Below are positions 40,201 through 46,889 of a stretch of 62,373 nt of DNA, in pieces. Location of the stretch: NCBI RefSeq assembly GCF_000520735.1, contig NZ_ASSC01000752.1:1-62373 (forward strand). The letters are read 5' to 3'. The translations under genes were made by a program, and so were the position numbers. The notes under the pieces are model-generated. The model ran no database searches and was not told where the DNA came from. It worked only from the letters and a program-made list of their open reading frames with translations. Each line of letters starts with the position of its first letter. Position 1 is the first letter of the stretch. The DNA comes from Paenibacillus forsythiae T98. Lineage in GTDB: Bacteria; Bacillota; Bacilli; Paenibacillales; Paenibacillaceae.

Positions 40201-42634
40201 CTCCATCGGAAATGATATGATGGAAATCAAAGAGCATCACATGCTCATCGTCGGAACATCTTATCAAGCTTACCCGAAATAATGGCGCCTTCCCTAAGTC
40301 AAAAGGACGGACCAAATCGTTGATTGTTCGATCCAAATCCATGCGGCCGAGATCAATATGCCCAACTTGGAATACTACATCTTGATGAACCCGCTGCATG
40401 GGCAGACCCTCAATCAACTCGAATGAGGTTCGTAAGATATCATGTCTTTGTACCAATGCCGCAATCGCTTTTTCGAATCTTTCAACATGAATCGTTCCCG
40501 TACATTTCATTACTGCCGGAAGATTATAGCTGGTACCTGTAGCTTCCATCTGGCTCAGAAGATAGATCCGCTTCTGTGCGGAGGACAACTCATAATTCTC
40601 TTTCTCTTCAACCCTTTCAATAATCAGGTACTCTCCGTCCCCAGCCGATTCCAGTAAAGCGGCAATCCCTTTAACAGTGGGGTTAAGAAATATCTCACGA
40701 ATAGGAAGAACAACCCCAAATTCCTTCTGAATCATTGCAATCAAGGATGCTGCCTTAAGAGAAGTTCCTCCGAATTCAAAAAAGTTGTCGTTAATGCCCA
40801 GCTGCTCCTTCTTTAGCGACTCCTTAAAAAGGAACAAAACCGCTGCTTCCGTTTCCGTAGTTGGAGAGGCAATCGCTCTGCCCGATTCCAGCCGAAGTAT
40901 CCTCTGCTCCATATCTTGAATCAGCTGATCGTATTCACCGGAACCATACCATTCGGCAAATTTATACCTCTGTACCTTTCCGCTTGTTGTTTTTGGAATT
41001 TGCTTAACCGGTATGATTGACTTTATTTCCAGCCCCATCATCATGTTAATGTGGTTTATCAGTTTGCGCTCAACCGGAATAAAATCTTCAATGGACTTCC
41101 TGAATAATACAGCCAGCATGATATCTTCCTGTTGGTCGGCATGGTTATATACGCTGAATGCCGCTGTTTCAATCATTGCGGAACCAAGCGCCTCGCCAGC
41201 AACCCGTTCAATGTCGTGCGGATAGTAATTTTGTCCGTTCACAATGATAATATCCTTAGCCCGGCCCGTAACGGTTAACCTTCCCTTTCTAGAGAAGCCC
41301 AAATCTCCGGTTATAAGCCAGCCATCAGGAGTAAATGCCTTTTCCGTAGCTTGTTTATTGTTGTAATAACCGCCCGTAACGTTATTCCCTGAGATTTGGA
41401 TATAGCCGATTTCTTCATCCTGCAATAGTAGGTTCTCCTCATCACATATACGATAACGGCATTGGTCGACCTGAAAACCAAGATCAACAAAAGAAACCGA
41501 GTTGGCAGAATCTCCGCTTTCAAGAGTAGTGACTCGTCTGCCCGTAACCAAACTGCTGCGGTCCAGGTGGAGCGTGACCATTTCCTCTTGCGGCGGAGGA
41601 AAAGTAACAGCCAAACCAGCCTCGGCCATGCCATAAACAGGGAATATGACATTGGGCTTAAGTCCATACTGATGCATCACATCTATGAAATCCTTGCAAG
41701 CTTGACTTGATATCGGTTCCGCACCGTTAAAGATCAGCCGTACACAGGATAGATCCCAGTCGATCGGGGTTCTACGGCCCCTCGAGCTTTTGCGTTCCAT
41801 GAACTTGAGAAGATATTGATAACCAAAGTTGGGCGATGACAACAAGGTTGCTCTGTGTTCGTTCACCTTGTTGATCCATAAGATGGGATTTCTGGAGAAT
41901 ACCGAGGTAGGCATGCTGTACTGCCGAATGTTCCTTCTTAATGGAACCAGATGACCACCGATTAGCCCCATGTCATGGGTAAGGGGCATCCAGCTAAATA
42001 CGGAATCATGAACGGTAATACCGGCACATGAAATAATCGCATCTATATTTGCCATCAGATTCTTATGAGTCAGGATCACTCCCTTGGGATCTCCTGTAGA
42101 GCCTGACGAAAATTGTATAAAGGCTATGTCATCGGGCTGTGCCTCGTAAATCTTCCCCCTTCCCGCGCTTTCGCCCTCTAGTTGCTCGAAAAGGAACGTT
42201 TGACCGTCGATTTCCTTCATCAGGTCAGTCCATTCGCCGCTCTCCGAATTCAGTTTCAAAGATGCTGCAGATGCTGTGTCTGCGATCAGCCAGGGACGAT
42301 TCAGGATTCCCCAAATTTTAAACAGCTTCCGCTTGTGTTCGAAATTGTTGCCTACAGTAACCGGAACCGGTATCATCCCGCCTAACAGGCATGACCAAAA
42401 TACTTTAATAAACTTCTCATTATCTTCAAGTTGAAATACGATTTCATCGCCTTTCTTCATTCCAAGCTCCTGCATATGATGCAAGATTCTTATAGCACTG
42501 CTGTATAACTCGGGATACGACATGAAGCTTTCCTTATGTTCACCTTTGACAAACGTAATACCCGCTTTATTGTCCGATAAGCTTACTTCAGTAATTACAT
42601 GAACTAAACTGGATATACTTGCAGCTATGTACAA
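31283..42634 (-). CDS. NRPS with fatty-acyl-AMP-ligase starter: FAAL-PCP-(C-A-PCP)x3
   Basis: About 3783 residues. The FAAL (~1-620) shows SSGSTGDPKGV and the family mark WMPLTHDMGLIGG, so it should activate a carboxylic acid as acyl-AMP and load the first PCP (GGTSLKA). Three extension modules follow, each C with intact HHIISDG, HHIVSDG or HHIVADG. My pocket readings are D-A-F-F-L-G-C-V-V-K (aliphatic), D-A-Y-F-L-G-I-T-F-K (aliphatic) and D-N-E-N-M-G-H-V-D-K (unassigned). No epimerase domains are present. The gene ends on a PCP (GGNSIMIMQL) that must hand over to the KS of the next protein. Start is uncertain: TTG 42634 has GGAGGGG 6 nt upstream; ATG 42649 and TTG 42667 are alternatives. Confidence 0.93.
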   Translation of the reverse strand: MYIAASISSLVHVITEVSLSDNKAGITFVKGEHKESFMSYPELYSSAIRILHHMQELGMKKGDEIVFQLEDNEKFIKVFWSCLLGGMIPVPVTVGNNFEHKRKLFKIWGILNRPWLIADTASAASLKLNSESGEWTDLMKEIDGQTFLFEQLEGESAGRGKIYEAQPDDIAFIQFSSGSTGDPKGVILTHKNLMANIDAIISCAGITVHDSVFSWMPLTHDMGLIGGHLVPLRRNIRQYSMPTSVFSRNPILWINKVNEHRATLLSSPNFGYQYLLKFMERKSSRGRRTPIDWDLSCVRLIFNGAEPISSQACKDFIDVMHQYGLKPNVIFPVYGMAEAGLAVTFPPPQEEMVTLHLDRSSLVTGRRVTTLESGDSANSVSFVDLGFQVDQCRYRICDEENLLLQDEEIGYIQISGNNVTGGYYNNKQATEKAFTPDGWLITGDLGFSRKGRLTVTGRAKDIIIVNGQNYYPHDIERVAGEALGSAMIETAAFSVYNHADQQEDIMLAVLFRKSIEDFIPVERKLINHINMMMGLEIKSIIPVKQIPKTTSGKVQRYKFAEWYGSGEYDQLIQDMEQRILRLESGRAIASPTTETEAAVLFLFKESLKKEQLGINDNFFEFGGTSLKAASLIAMIQKEFGVVLPIREIFLNPTVKGIAALLESAGDGEYLIIERVEEKENYELSSAQKRIYLLSQMEATGTSYNLPAVMKCTGTIHVERFEKAIAALVQRHDILRTSFELIEGLPMQRVHQDVVFQVGHIDLGRMDLDRTINDLVRPFDLGKAPLFRVSLIRCSDDEHVMLFDFHHIISDGVSMGILFQELMGLYNGSEPAPIQFQYKDFCAWQRRYAAGNEMKEAGAYWLQQYRSQPTVLELPTDYSRPSVQCFEGDSIRFQVEKPLTEQLQKTASQEGATLFMTLLAAFNVLLARYTGQTDIIVGSPVAGRRHAGLESMMGMFVNTLALRNWPEGEKTFRYFLNEVKENFINAYEHQDYPFEELVEHLAIQRDWSRNPLFDVVFAMQNMEWQQLQLDQLKIEAYPWKAGTSKFDISLFAALDNDVLEFELEYSTRLFRTSRIKAMVAHFIHVLKEVSANPDLPISLIEVIPEEERQLLTYGFNNTAVQYPLDKSIHMLISEQAAKTPENTAVCCNGLCLTYGELNTRAHRLASILKERGIGTNDIVGIMLEPSVDMIIGILSVLNTGAAFLPIDPGYPAERVRFMLEDSQAALLLSQSAIREKGVYTGDVLCDIMELTNQEQIKTRTISEGRSTDLAYVIYTSGTTGLPKGVMVEHRSLVNMCHWQVDTFRITEQDKSSKYAGFAFDASIFEIFPYLISGASVHIVPEEIRLDPEALNNFFHTNGITISFLPTQLCEQFIQLENRSLRILLTGGDKLRTYYPRSYQVMNCYGPTENTVVTTYHPVTEWSENISIGRPISNTQVYILDGQHRLQPIGVAGELCIAGASLARGYLKRPELTSEKFVPNPFEAGTRMYKTGDLARWKADGTIEYLGRIDQQVKIRGNRVEIGEIEDILLKHAAVADAAVMAMEDHHNQKFLVAYVVARSEIISELLREYMAKALPDYMVPAWIIPIDHIPLNQNGKIDRKALPEPELEAASVYVAPVSHIEQKLAKLWQEVLGAGQVGLNDHFFKMGGHSLSVAMLASKIHKEFGANMPISELFKAAYLHEQARWLETAEKSLGSVIKKAAEADYYKTSSAQRRLFILSQLKGAGINYNMPQILDISGELDIEKFSSAFQKLVERHEALRTSFELKAGEVVQKIHHDVTLEISRFTGAEGQALNEIDSFIRPFDLNKAPLVRVGLLTRPDGSSQVLFDMHHIVSDGLSVSILIKEFISLYKGEALPEISRQYKDYSEWQAEFLNGEELKKQETYWLEQFAGELPALQLPADYQRPSVYSFEGDSLKFGIDRVWTDKLKSFAVNEEATLYMALLSAFYVLLHKYSGQEDIIIGSPVAGRNHGELDRVVGMFVNTIAIRNKPLPDMTFRQLLEEVKKSSLEALENQDYPFEELVEKLDLQRDLSRNPLFDIMFSLQNMNKGLMEADGVAFIPRGFKSKTAKFDITLIAEEQEDQLGFELEFCTKLFNNQTMERLARHFIQIVESVITDPDARLSDISMLSEAEVTEILYDFNHTRTEYPNDRTIAGLFEEQVERNPGCIALVYGDEQLTYQELNERANSLAWLLKSQGVQPDTPVGLMTRRSMQMVIAMLAILKSGGAYVPVDPDYPLDRVHYLLEDSGARLLLTTPEFIHAARDGMELVDLSDVSVYQGNRANLSTENKPNDLAYIIYTSGSTGKPKGVLVEHINVIRLVKSTNYASFTEKDRMLQIGAPVFDATTYEIWGALLNGARLHLVDKEDIIDPDKFSRILAEHQITSMFITAALFNQMAVHNGAMFSSVSNLLVGGETLSAKHINLVRNHCKDQALCNIYGPTENTTFSIFFRIDNDYGENIPIGKPISNSTAYIVDKNGCLQPIGVPGELWVGGDGVARGYLNRPELTADKFIPSPFVEGERIYKTGDLARWLPDGNIEFLGRIDQQVKIRGYRIETDEIAAVIQSYDSISEAVVVTSEDASNEKFLSAYIVSDMNLEESDLREYLAKVLPIYMIPSFLMQVDKIPLTHNGKVNKVELLQMKGTSIRGNQYQPPSNPTEEKLAEIWCDILGISQVGIRDNFFEVGGHSLTATVLVSRIHKECNVEIGLKDVFSSPTIQEMAILIHSAKNNNNYRVIKPVAAAHVQGDQFYPVSSAQRRMFLMSKMEESSITYNIPVAMVVDGEISLKQMKNVFTQLIRRHESLRTSFHMVDGDCMQKIHDQIECDVAYSEDGDRELGDPERIRAAVESFVVPFELEKAPLFRVSLIKLDHMKHVMLFDIHHIVADGVSMDILTKEFIALYTGQELSPPDIHYKDFVAWQHEALESGMISRQEKYWKDLFQGEIPVLNMPTTYPRPSRRSFRGDTLEFKLGGSLFGKLSELASKQGVTMYMLLLASFNVVLTKYTGQEDIVVGSPVAGRRHADLQSMIGMFVNTLSMRNAPAGNKTFAHFLEEVRENTLNAYENQDYQFEELVANLDLQRDLSRNPLFDVMFSLHSFGEDVFQAGGLTFTNFGIDNQISKFDLSLDAIHGDSHITCNVEYAVDLYSREMVERFIQHFIHALVQVTEHPDKQISEIEIMSGDEKTSILVGFNDTKLDYEKTKTLHQLFEERVQKQPDYPAVHFEGETLTYAELNSRANQLARRLRELGLQAGEMVPIMCERSIDMIVGILSVLKAGGAYLPIDPYYPVDRIVFMFEDSQARMLLTHSRYVNGIGFNGKLLLLDDKEWFNGDEGDLVNVTKPEDLAYVIYTSGSTGKPKGVMVEHRSVINLATWLSGMLALEGKRFLHMSNVSFDNSVEEIFPQLISGATVYMLSKEDSLDRNTFTSFVNKNQIQIVNLLPMTMKELLAGQGRIECLKHVMVGGDKLEESLKDQILSLGYTLTDHYGPTESTVDAIYTRCEANKAVIGKPISNTRVYIVDSYDKPVPVGVAGEICIAGDGLARGYLNRPELTCEKFVPNPFEEGQRMYRTGDLAYWTAEGETVYLGRVDNQVKIRGFRIELGEIEKQLLAHESVQNVIVMDRTDNQGRKYLCGYIVSGQELSISELRTHLLKVLPDYMIPAAFVILDRLPQTPNGKIDRKALPEPVESFSAGTTYVSPRNETEHTLVQIWAEVLSVPVQKIGIHDSFFDLGGNSIMIMQLTNLINDRFDTQCVRVTDLFNYTTVDEIAVHINSQLNKTEADQEEIIKFTF

Positions 42635-42649
42635 TTGCGTCCCCTCCAT

Positions 42650-42957
42650 ACATGAACATACATACAATCTTCCTCCTACAAAGGAAATCCACATATAATT
42701 TATCGATTATTGTTTCTATTACGAAAATTTGGCATATACAGAGATTATACTTAATAAATTCAATATTTTAACTGTAATCGACAATGAAATGTGGAATTTT
42801 TGTGATAAAATCATTGTCTTCCACTTTAATATCGCTTGTTTCTACTCTTTGCGATTCGCCTGGAAGCTTGCATTTAATGTACCTACTGTGAATTTAGCCA
42901 AAAAGCTTATTACGTCAACTTTTCCGAATTTCTTTCTCTTGTAAGCAAAAAGAGTTT
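42650..42957. other. AT-rich upstream region of the NRPS operon
   Basis: No gene is supported here. The region is AT-rich and contains the candidate promoter at 42744-42771. I see no regulator-binding palindrome. The small plus-strand reading frame inside it (42729-42944) has no ribosome site and no recognisable protein. Confidence 0.5.
42744..42771 (-). promoter_or_regulatory. Candidate promoter of the NRPS/PKS operon
   Basis: On the minus strand a perfect -10 TATAAT (42744-42749) is preceded at 16 bp by TTAAAA (42766-42771), a partial -35. It lies about 100 nt before the NRPS start. It is the only good -10 in this region, but the -35 is poor. Confidence 0.4.
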
Positions 42958-43571
42958 TAGGGCTTGTACGCAAAATGAACAACGCGTAGAAATTAAGTAA
43001 AATAAGGAACATGAGACGAAGATATGAGTTAACGGATGAAGAATGGAATGTACTAGAACCCCTATTGCCCCCGGCCCGAAAAAAACAAGGAGAACGATCG
43101 CCTAAAGATCGGCGGCAAATGCTGAACGCGGTACTTTGGGTCGCTCGAACCGGAGCGCCATGGCGAGTTTTACCCAGTCATTACGGCCCATGGTCTTCCG
43201 CCTACAGTTTCTTCTGGCGGTTGTAAAAACGAAGATATGGGATGAGATTTCTGAAACACGTTGCCATAGAGCCGGATTGGGATCAAATCATGATGGACGC
43301 CACCATCGGACGTTCACGCTGAGGATTAACCACCAAAATTCATACGATCGTGGATGCGCTCGGCTATCCTCTGCGTTTTGAGTTGACGCCAGGGCAAGAC
43401 CACGATTCCGTCACCTGCTATCGCCTTCTCCATGAGCTGGAGTTCGGCCCGGGCGAAGTTTTAGCAGACCGCGCTTACGATACAAATGCCATTCTGGAAC
43501 TTCTGCAAAGCCGAGCAATCACTCCTGTTATCCCAAAGCAAACGCAATCGGCGGGTGAAAAAGCGCGTTAG
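42958..43571 (+). mobile_element. Decayed IS5-family insertion sequence (transposase broken)
   Basis: A transposase begins at ATG 43011 with the IS5/IS427-type N-terminus (LTDEEWNVLEPLLPP, then LNAVLWVARTGAPWR). It stops at 43226 through a frameshift. Recognisable pieces continue in other frames (WDQIMMDAT around 43280, then ALGYPLRFELTPGQDHD and ADRAYDTNAIL to 43571). The C-terminal third, with the catalytic Glu, is missing. The stretch GGGCTTGTACGCAAAAT near 42960 may be the left end; no matching right end is seen. The element is inactive and lies about 320 bp upstream of the NRPS gene. Confidence 0.85.
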
Positions 43572-43613
43572 ACCGTGAAACATAAATAAAGAGGAGCCTA
43601 GATGATCAAAGAA

Positions 43614-43820
43614 GAGGCCGTCTCAAAAGTAGGATTTTAGAGATTGCGCGGCAGCGGTCGCCTTTGTGTCCGGATTTTCACTGCTAAGGAGAATAAAAAA
43701 ATCTGGAGACAACAGCGATTGGAACAACGGTCCCCAGCAGCCAGTTCATGGGTTTTGATATGCTCCCCATACGGTAGACAGGTGAAATAATAAAGACCTG
43801 TTACTGCAAGGGGAGCATAT
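43614..43820. repeat. IS-end-like sequence and long nested inverted repeat
   Basis: GAGGCCGTCTCAAAAGT (43614-43630) resembles the terminal sequence of IS1182-like elements. Further on, ATATGCTCCCC (43758-43768) and GGGGAGCATAT (43810-43820) form perfect 11-bp arms that enclose a second pair, ACAGGT (43778-43783) and ACCTGT (43796-43801). The whole 63 bp can fold as one long hairpin. No intact transposase is attached. The gap 43572-43917 holds nothing else I can name. Confidence 0.5.
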
Positions 43821-43917
43821 TTATGCATAAAAAGAAGTATATAGCTCCATCATTCAGGAAATTGAGAGCGGACTGACGGCGCCGTTAAACGAGCAGGGTA
43901 GTTGAAGATCAATTACG

Positions 43918-44967
43918 GTGAACCGTATCGCAAATAGTGGTAAAGCGGAGAGTGGAAGTAACAATTTGTACAGAAGAAATACCGTTCGTATCGTAGACGG
44001 AGTTTCTTTCAGAGGACTTGAGCTTATTTCAACCGAAAATCATATCATTCTGGCTACAGCGATTGATCAACGCGGATCTCTGGGAAAAATGATTCAAAGC
44101 TACAATGACAATTTGTCCTATGAAGAAGGGCTAACCCAGTTTAAGGCAGGTATCAGTGAGGTTCTCGGAAACGCTTCTTCCTCCCTATTGCTTGATCCGG
44201 AATACGGATGGGAAGCCTCCAATAAACTTAATCCGGATGTCGGCTTAATTATGGCCTATGAGAAGACAGGATATGATGCTAATGAAAAAGGCAGACTACC
44301 CAATCTGGTGGATTTCTGGTCCGTACAGGATTTTGTAAAAAAAGGTGTATCGGCACTTAAACTTCTTGTGTACTTTGACCCAAACGAAGAGGAGAAATAT
44401 AACATTATTAAGAAAGCATTCATCAAAAGAGTCGGCGACGAATGCAGACAAAATGATTTGTTATTTATTCTCGAAGCCGTTTCCTACAGTGCTGAGGGTT
44501 TATCGACAAAAAGCGATGCATTTGCAAGAATTAAACCTGCTATTATTGATTATTTTATGGATGAGTTTTCAAAGTAAGAGTATGGTATTGAACTGCTCAA
44601 AGTAGAAGTTCCTGTCTCCATCTATAATATTGCCGGTTATGACCAATACTCAAATTATCTTCCGGTGTTCAGTCAAAATGAAGCGTCTGAATTCTATCGC
44701 AGAAATTCCGAAAAAAGCCGTATTCCATTTATCTATTTAAGTGGCGGAGTAACCAATGAGCAGTTCATTGATACTCTGAAATTCGCCAAAAATGCAGGTT
44801 CTACATTTTGCGGTGTTCTTTGTGGAAGAGCAACTTGGAATGACGGAGTAAAACCCTTTGCAGAACAAGGCGATAACGCATTCCGGGAATGGTTGCAAAA
44901 GGACGGGCTGGCCAACCTGGAGAGATTAAAAAATGTTCTTCAAGAAACCGCTACTCCTTGGATATAA
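43918..44967 (+). pseudogene. lacD: Tagatose-1,6-bisphosphate aldolase with in-frame stop
   Basis: One continuous reading frame encodes a LacD-family class I aldolase (AIDQRGSLGKM near the start, SALKLLVYFDP with the Schiff-base-type Lys, then PFIYLSGGVTNEQF and CGVLCGRATW). It is interrupted by a single TAA at 44575-44577, after which the same frame continues to the natural end at 44967. The rest is well preserved, so the stop looks recent. The intact enzyme would split tagatose-1,6-bisphosphate to DHAP and glyceraldehyde-3-phosphate. The first ~20 codons (from GTG 43918) do not look like the family and may be junction sequence. No other lac or tagatose genes are nearby. Confidence 0.85.
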
Positions 44968-45002
44968 TACATCGTTTCTTGCATCATCAATGATAACAAA
45001 AC

Positions 45003-45059
45003 AAGCGATCAATCGAGTTAAAAGGTTTAACCGCCTTCTCGAATGATCGCTTATTTTTA
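45003..45059 (+). terminator. Terminator after the lacD pseudogene
   Basis: AAGCGATCAATCGAG (45003-45017) pairs with CTCGAATGATCGCTT (45038-45052), interrupted by a 2-bp mismatch, then ATTTTT. Confidence 0.85.
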
Positions 45060-45253
45060 GTAACCACGCTTAGTGACATCATTTGTGGCCGTTTTCGCAG
45101 CAACTTAGATGAAGCAGTAGTCTGGTAATCAAGGTCACGAACCTCATCCTCATATAAAGAACAGACCGACGAGTTTGCGTGCATCTTCTGCTTGTTGACA
45201 TGGTGCGCAAAGATTCAATTTTTCTCTCATCACGAATGCCAAGTAATGGGTCC

Positions 45254-45970
45254 TTATACCGACCTAGTGTATATCAACAAATTATAGACCGTATGTACAA
45301 TGGTGGCCGACCATAAGGAGTTTGTCCTTTTGAAGAGATATCCCAGGGCGACCCCAACAATGAAAACAACGATTATATTAAAGACTAGCTTCGGGAGGAC
45401 AATCCCTTGAATAAACCATACAGGAAAGTGAATCGATACAAACAGAACAGCTGTAATGATATTGGCTTTCTTAAAACCGATAGAGTCATTAAGACCTCGT
45501 AAGATAAATCCTCTGAACAATACCTCTTCTGGTAAAGCAAATACGAAAGTGGTAATCCACCGCCATCCTAAATCTAAATTGAATCGTGTATGCGTAACGG
45601 TTATTAAGGTCCCCTCAATTAATATTAGCAGTAGGCTTACTATACTTCCCCATAGAATCCCCCGTCTTATATTTGTATTTAACTTCAAATAGGAGAACGG
45701 TTTATGATTACACTCAAGGTACCGAAGAAATAGAAAAACTGGGATGATCCAGATCACGATCTTTACAAAGATTAGAGCAAATGTTGCATCATGATGGTCA
45801 CGGAAAATAACTTCTTTTAAAGCCCACACGATGTAAAATATAAGAAAAAATAGGGAGCGTCTTCTTTTCCACATGTAATCCATCCTTTTTTGTATAATCA
45901 TCAAAAGTTCTTCGCTTTCGCTCTTCATTAATCGGTTTAAGCCAATCCTTTTCCAGAGGGGCAAATTCAT
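45254..45970 (-). CDS. CPBP-family intramembrane glutamic endopeptidase
   Basis: 238 residues with about seven hydrophobic segments and the CPBP (Abi/Rce1-like) signature: the Glu pair in LPEEVLFRGFILRGL near residue 148, then SIHFPVW and the last motif SLWSATIVHTVYNLL. Family members are membrane proteases, often linked to bacteriocin maturation or self-immunity. The start is uncertain: ATG 45970 has AAGGA too close, and internal ATGs around residues 30-33 would still keep all motifs. It stands alone between remnants, so no partner can be named. Confidence 0.8.
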   Translation of the reverse strand: MNLPLWKRIGLNRLMKSESEELLMIIQKRMDYMWKRRRSLFFLIFYIVWALKEVIFRDHHDATFALIFVKIVIWIIPVFLFLRYLECNHKPFSYLKLNTNIRRGILWGSIVSLLLILIEGTLITVTHTRFNLDLGWRWITTFVFALPEEVLFRGFILRGLNDSIGFKKANIITAVLFVSIHFPVWFIQGIVLPKLVFNIIVVFIVGVALGYLFKRTNSLWSATIVHTVYNLLIYTRSV

Positions 45971-46185
45971 TTCCTTATTTTATAAAAGAGATGAAGCCTA
46001 AACTTAGGCGTCTCGTTTACGGTAAAATACAATAGCTACTGTAATAAAGATAAAAGGAATTAAAGAAATTCACATCAAAAACACCTCTTCTTATTATATA
46101 AAGCTATTAGGTTTACCCATACTTAAAAGAGTGCATACTTTCTCTTTATAAATGAAAGATAAGTCGCCCTCTTCGAATGTATACG

Positions 46186-46377
46186 TTAAACCACACTTAT
46201 CTTTACTGTTGCTTGAATAAGCGCATTCTTTGACGGGAAATGGTAAAGAAGTCCGCCCTTGCTTATCCCAGCTTCCTTGGCGACCGCATCGAGCGTGAGC
46301 TGTGAGGCGCCCCTTTCCCTGACCAATTTGCAGGCCACTTTTAAAATGGTGTCACGTTTAGAGCCTGACTTCATCAT
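46186..46377 (-). pseudogene. Truncated TetR-family regulator, DNA-binding domain only
   Basis: 63 residues matching the TetR N-terminal helix-turn-helix (RDTILKVACKLVRERGASQLTLDAVAKEAGISKGGLLYHF, given as separate parts: helix 1-2, then the turn). The ligand-binding half, normally ~130 residues, is absent, and no continuation is seen in other frames downstream. It is probably a deletion remnant. Confidence 0.75.
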
Positions 46378-46480
46378 TACCGCTCCTTCCGTTTTTACTG
46401 TACAATCCGGACGGTATACCCGTCAATAACAAAATTATAATTCCAATTGAAATAGTATGGTTTAAGTAAGAAAAATTCCT

Positions 46481-46690
46481 CTAAATAAAGTGAGTGAAGA
46501 GGAGCCTCTTCATGACGACAACTGTTTCGGCGCGTGTCGTCAGACTCCTGGGCTTGAACGTTCTGTCACTAAACCCTTGGATCAGACCCAGAGAAGAGGT
46601 CATTTCTACGGCTTTCTTTGCGAAATCCGATATGACGTTCGCATCCGTATACTTGTGTTTTTGCGTGCCCTTTTCCAGTGCAGCATGTAA
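46481..46690 (-). pseudogene. Fragment of an SLH-domain protein
   Basis: The minus strand between an upstream TAA and a TAG at 46481-46483 encodes one SLH domain: YTDANVISDFAKKAVEM, then SLGLIQGFSDRTFKP, then TTRAETVVVMKRLL. It has the spacing of a third, C-terminal SLH repeat. No start codon or upstream domains remain. The parent protein was probably a surface protein; this copy is dead. Confidence 0.75.
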
Positions 46691-46798
46691 TTACGAATAC
46701 ACTCCATGGCTAGCTTTATTTGTCATTGTTCGGACGTGACCGGCTTGCCATGATCGGATTCAATACTCATTGCAGTATGCTGCCCCTCTACAAAGCTG

Positions 46799-46846
46799 TA
46801 AAAAAGGAATGACTTCAACCGCTAATTGCGGAATTAAGTCACTCCT
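46799..46846 (-). terminator. Terminator downstream of the truncated cysJ
   Basis: AGGAATGACTT (46805-46815) pairs with AAGTCACTCCT (46836-46846) with one wobble. On the minus strand a run of T follows. Confidence 0.8.
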
Positions 46847-46889
46847 CTTCTTCTAAACTATTCGTCCGTGCGGTTATCGCCTATTTATT

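Noticed and set aside
24429-42385. Many plus-strand reading frames of 60-220 codons opposite the NRPS/PKS genes
   Set aside because: They are antisense shadows of long, high-quality minus-strand coding sequence, with no ribosome sites and no recognisable proteins.
42729-42944. 71-codon plus-strand frame upstream of the NRPS gene
   Set aside because: No ribosome site, AT-rich composition and no family resemblance. It overlaps the candidate operon promoter.
43637-43828. 63-codon minus-strand frame in the IS scar
   Set aside because: It lies over the IS-end-like sequence and the long palindrome and has no protein similarity I can see.
44575-44577. Recoding (selenocysteine or pyrrolysine) at the lacD stop
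   Set aside because: The codon is TAA, which is not used for either, and LacD enzymes have no such residue.
46494-46739. 81-codon plus-strand frame with a Met-Lys start
   Set aside because: The opposite strand encodes a recognisable SLH domain remnant, which explains the sequence better.
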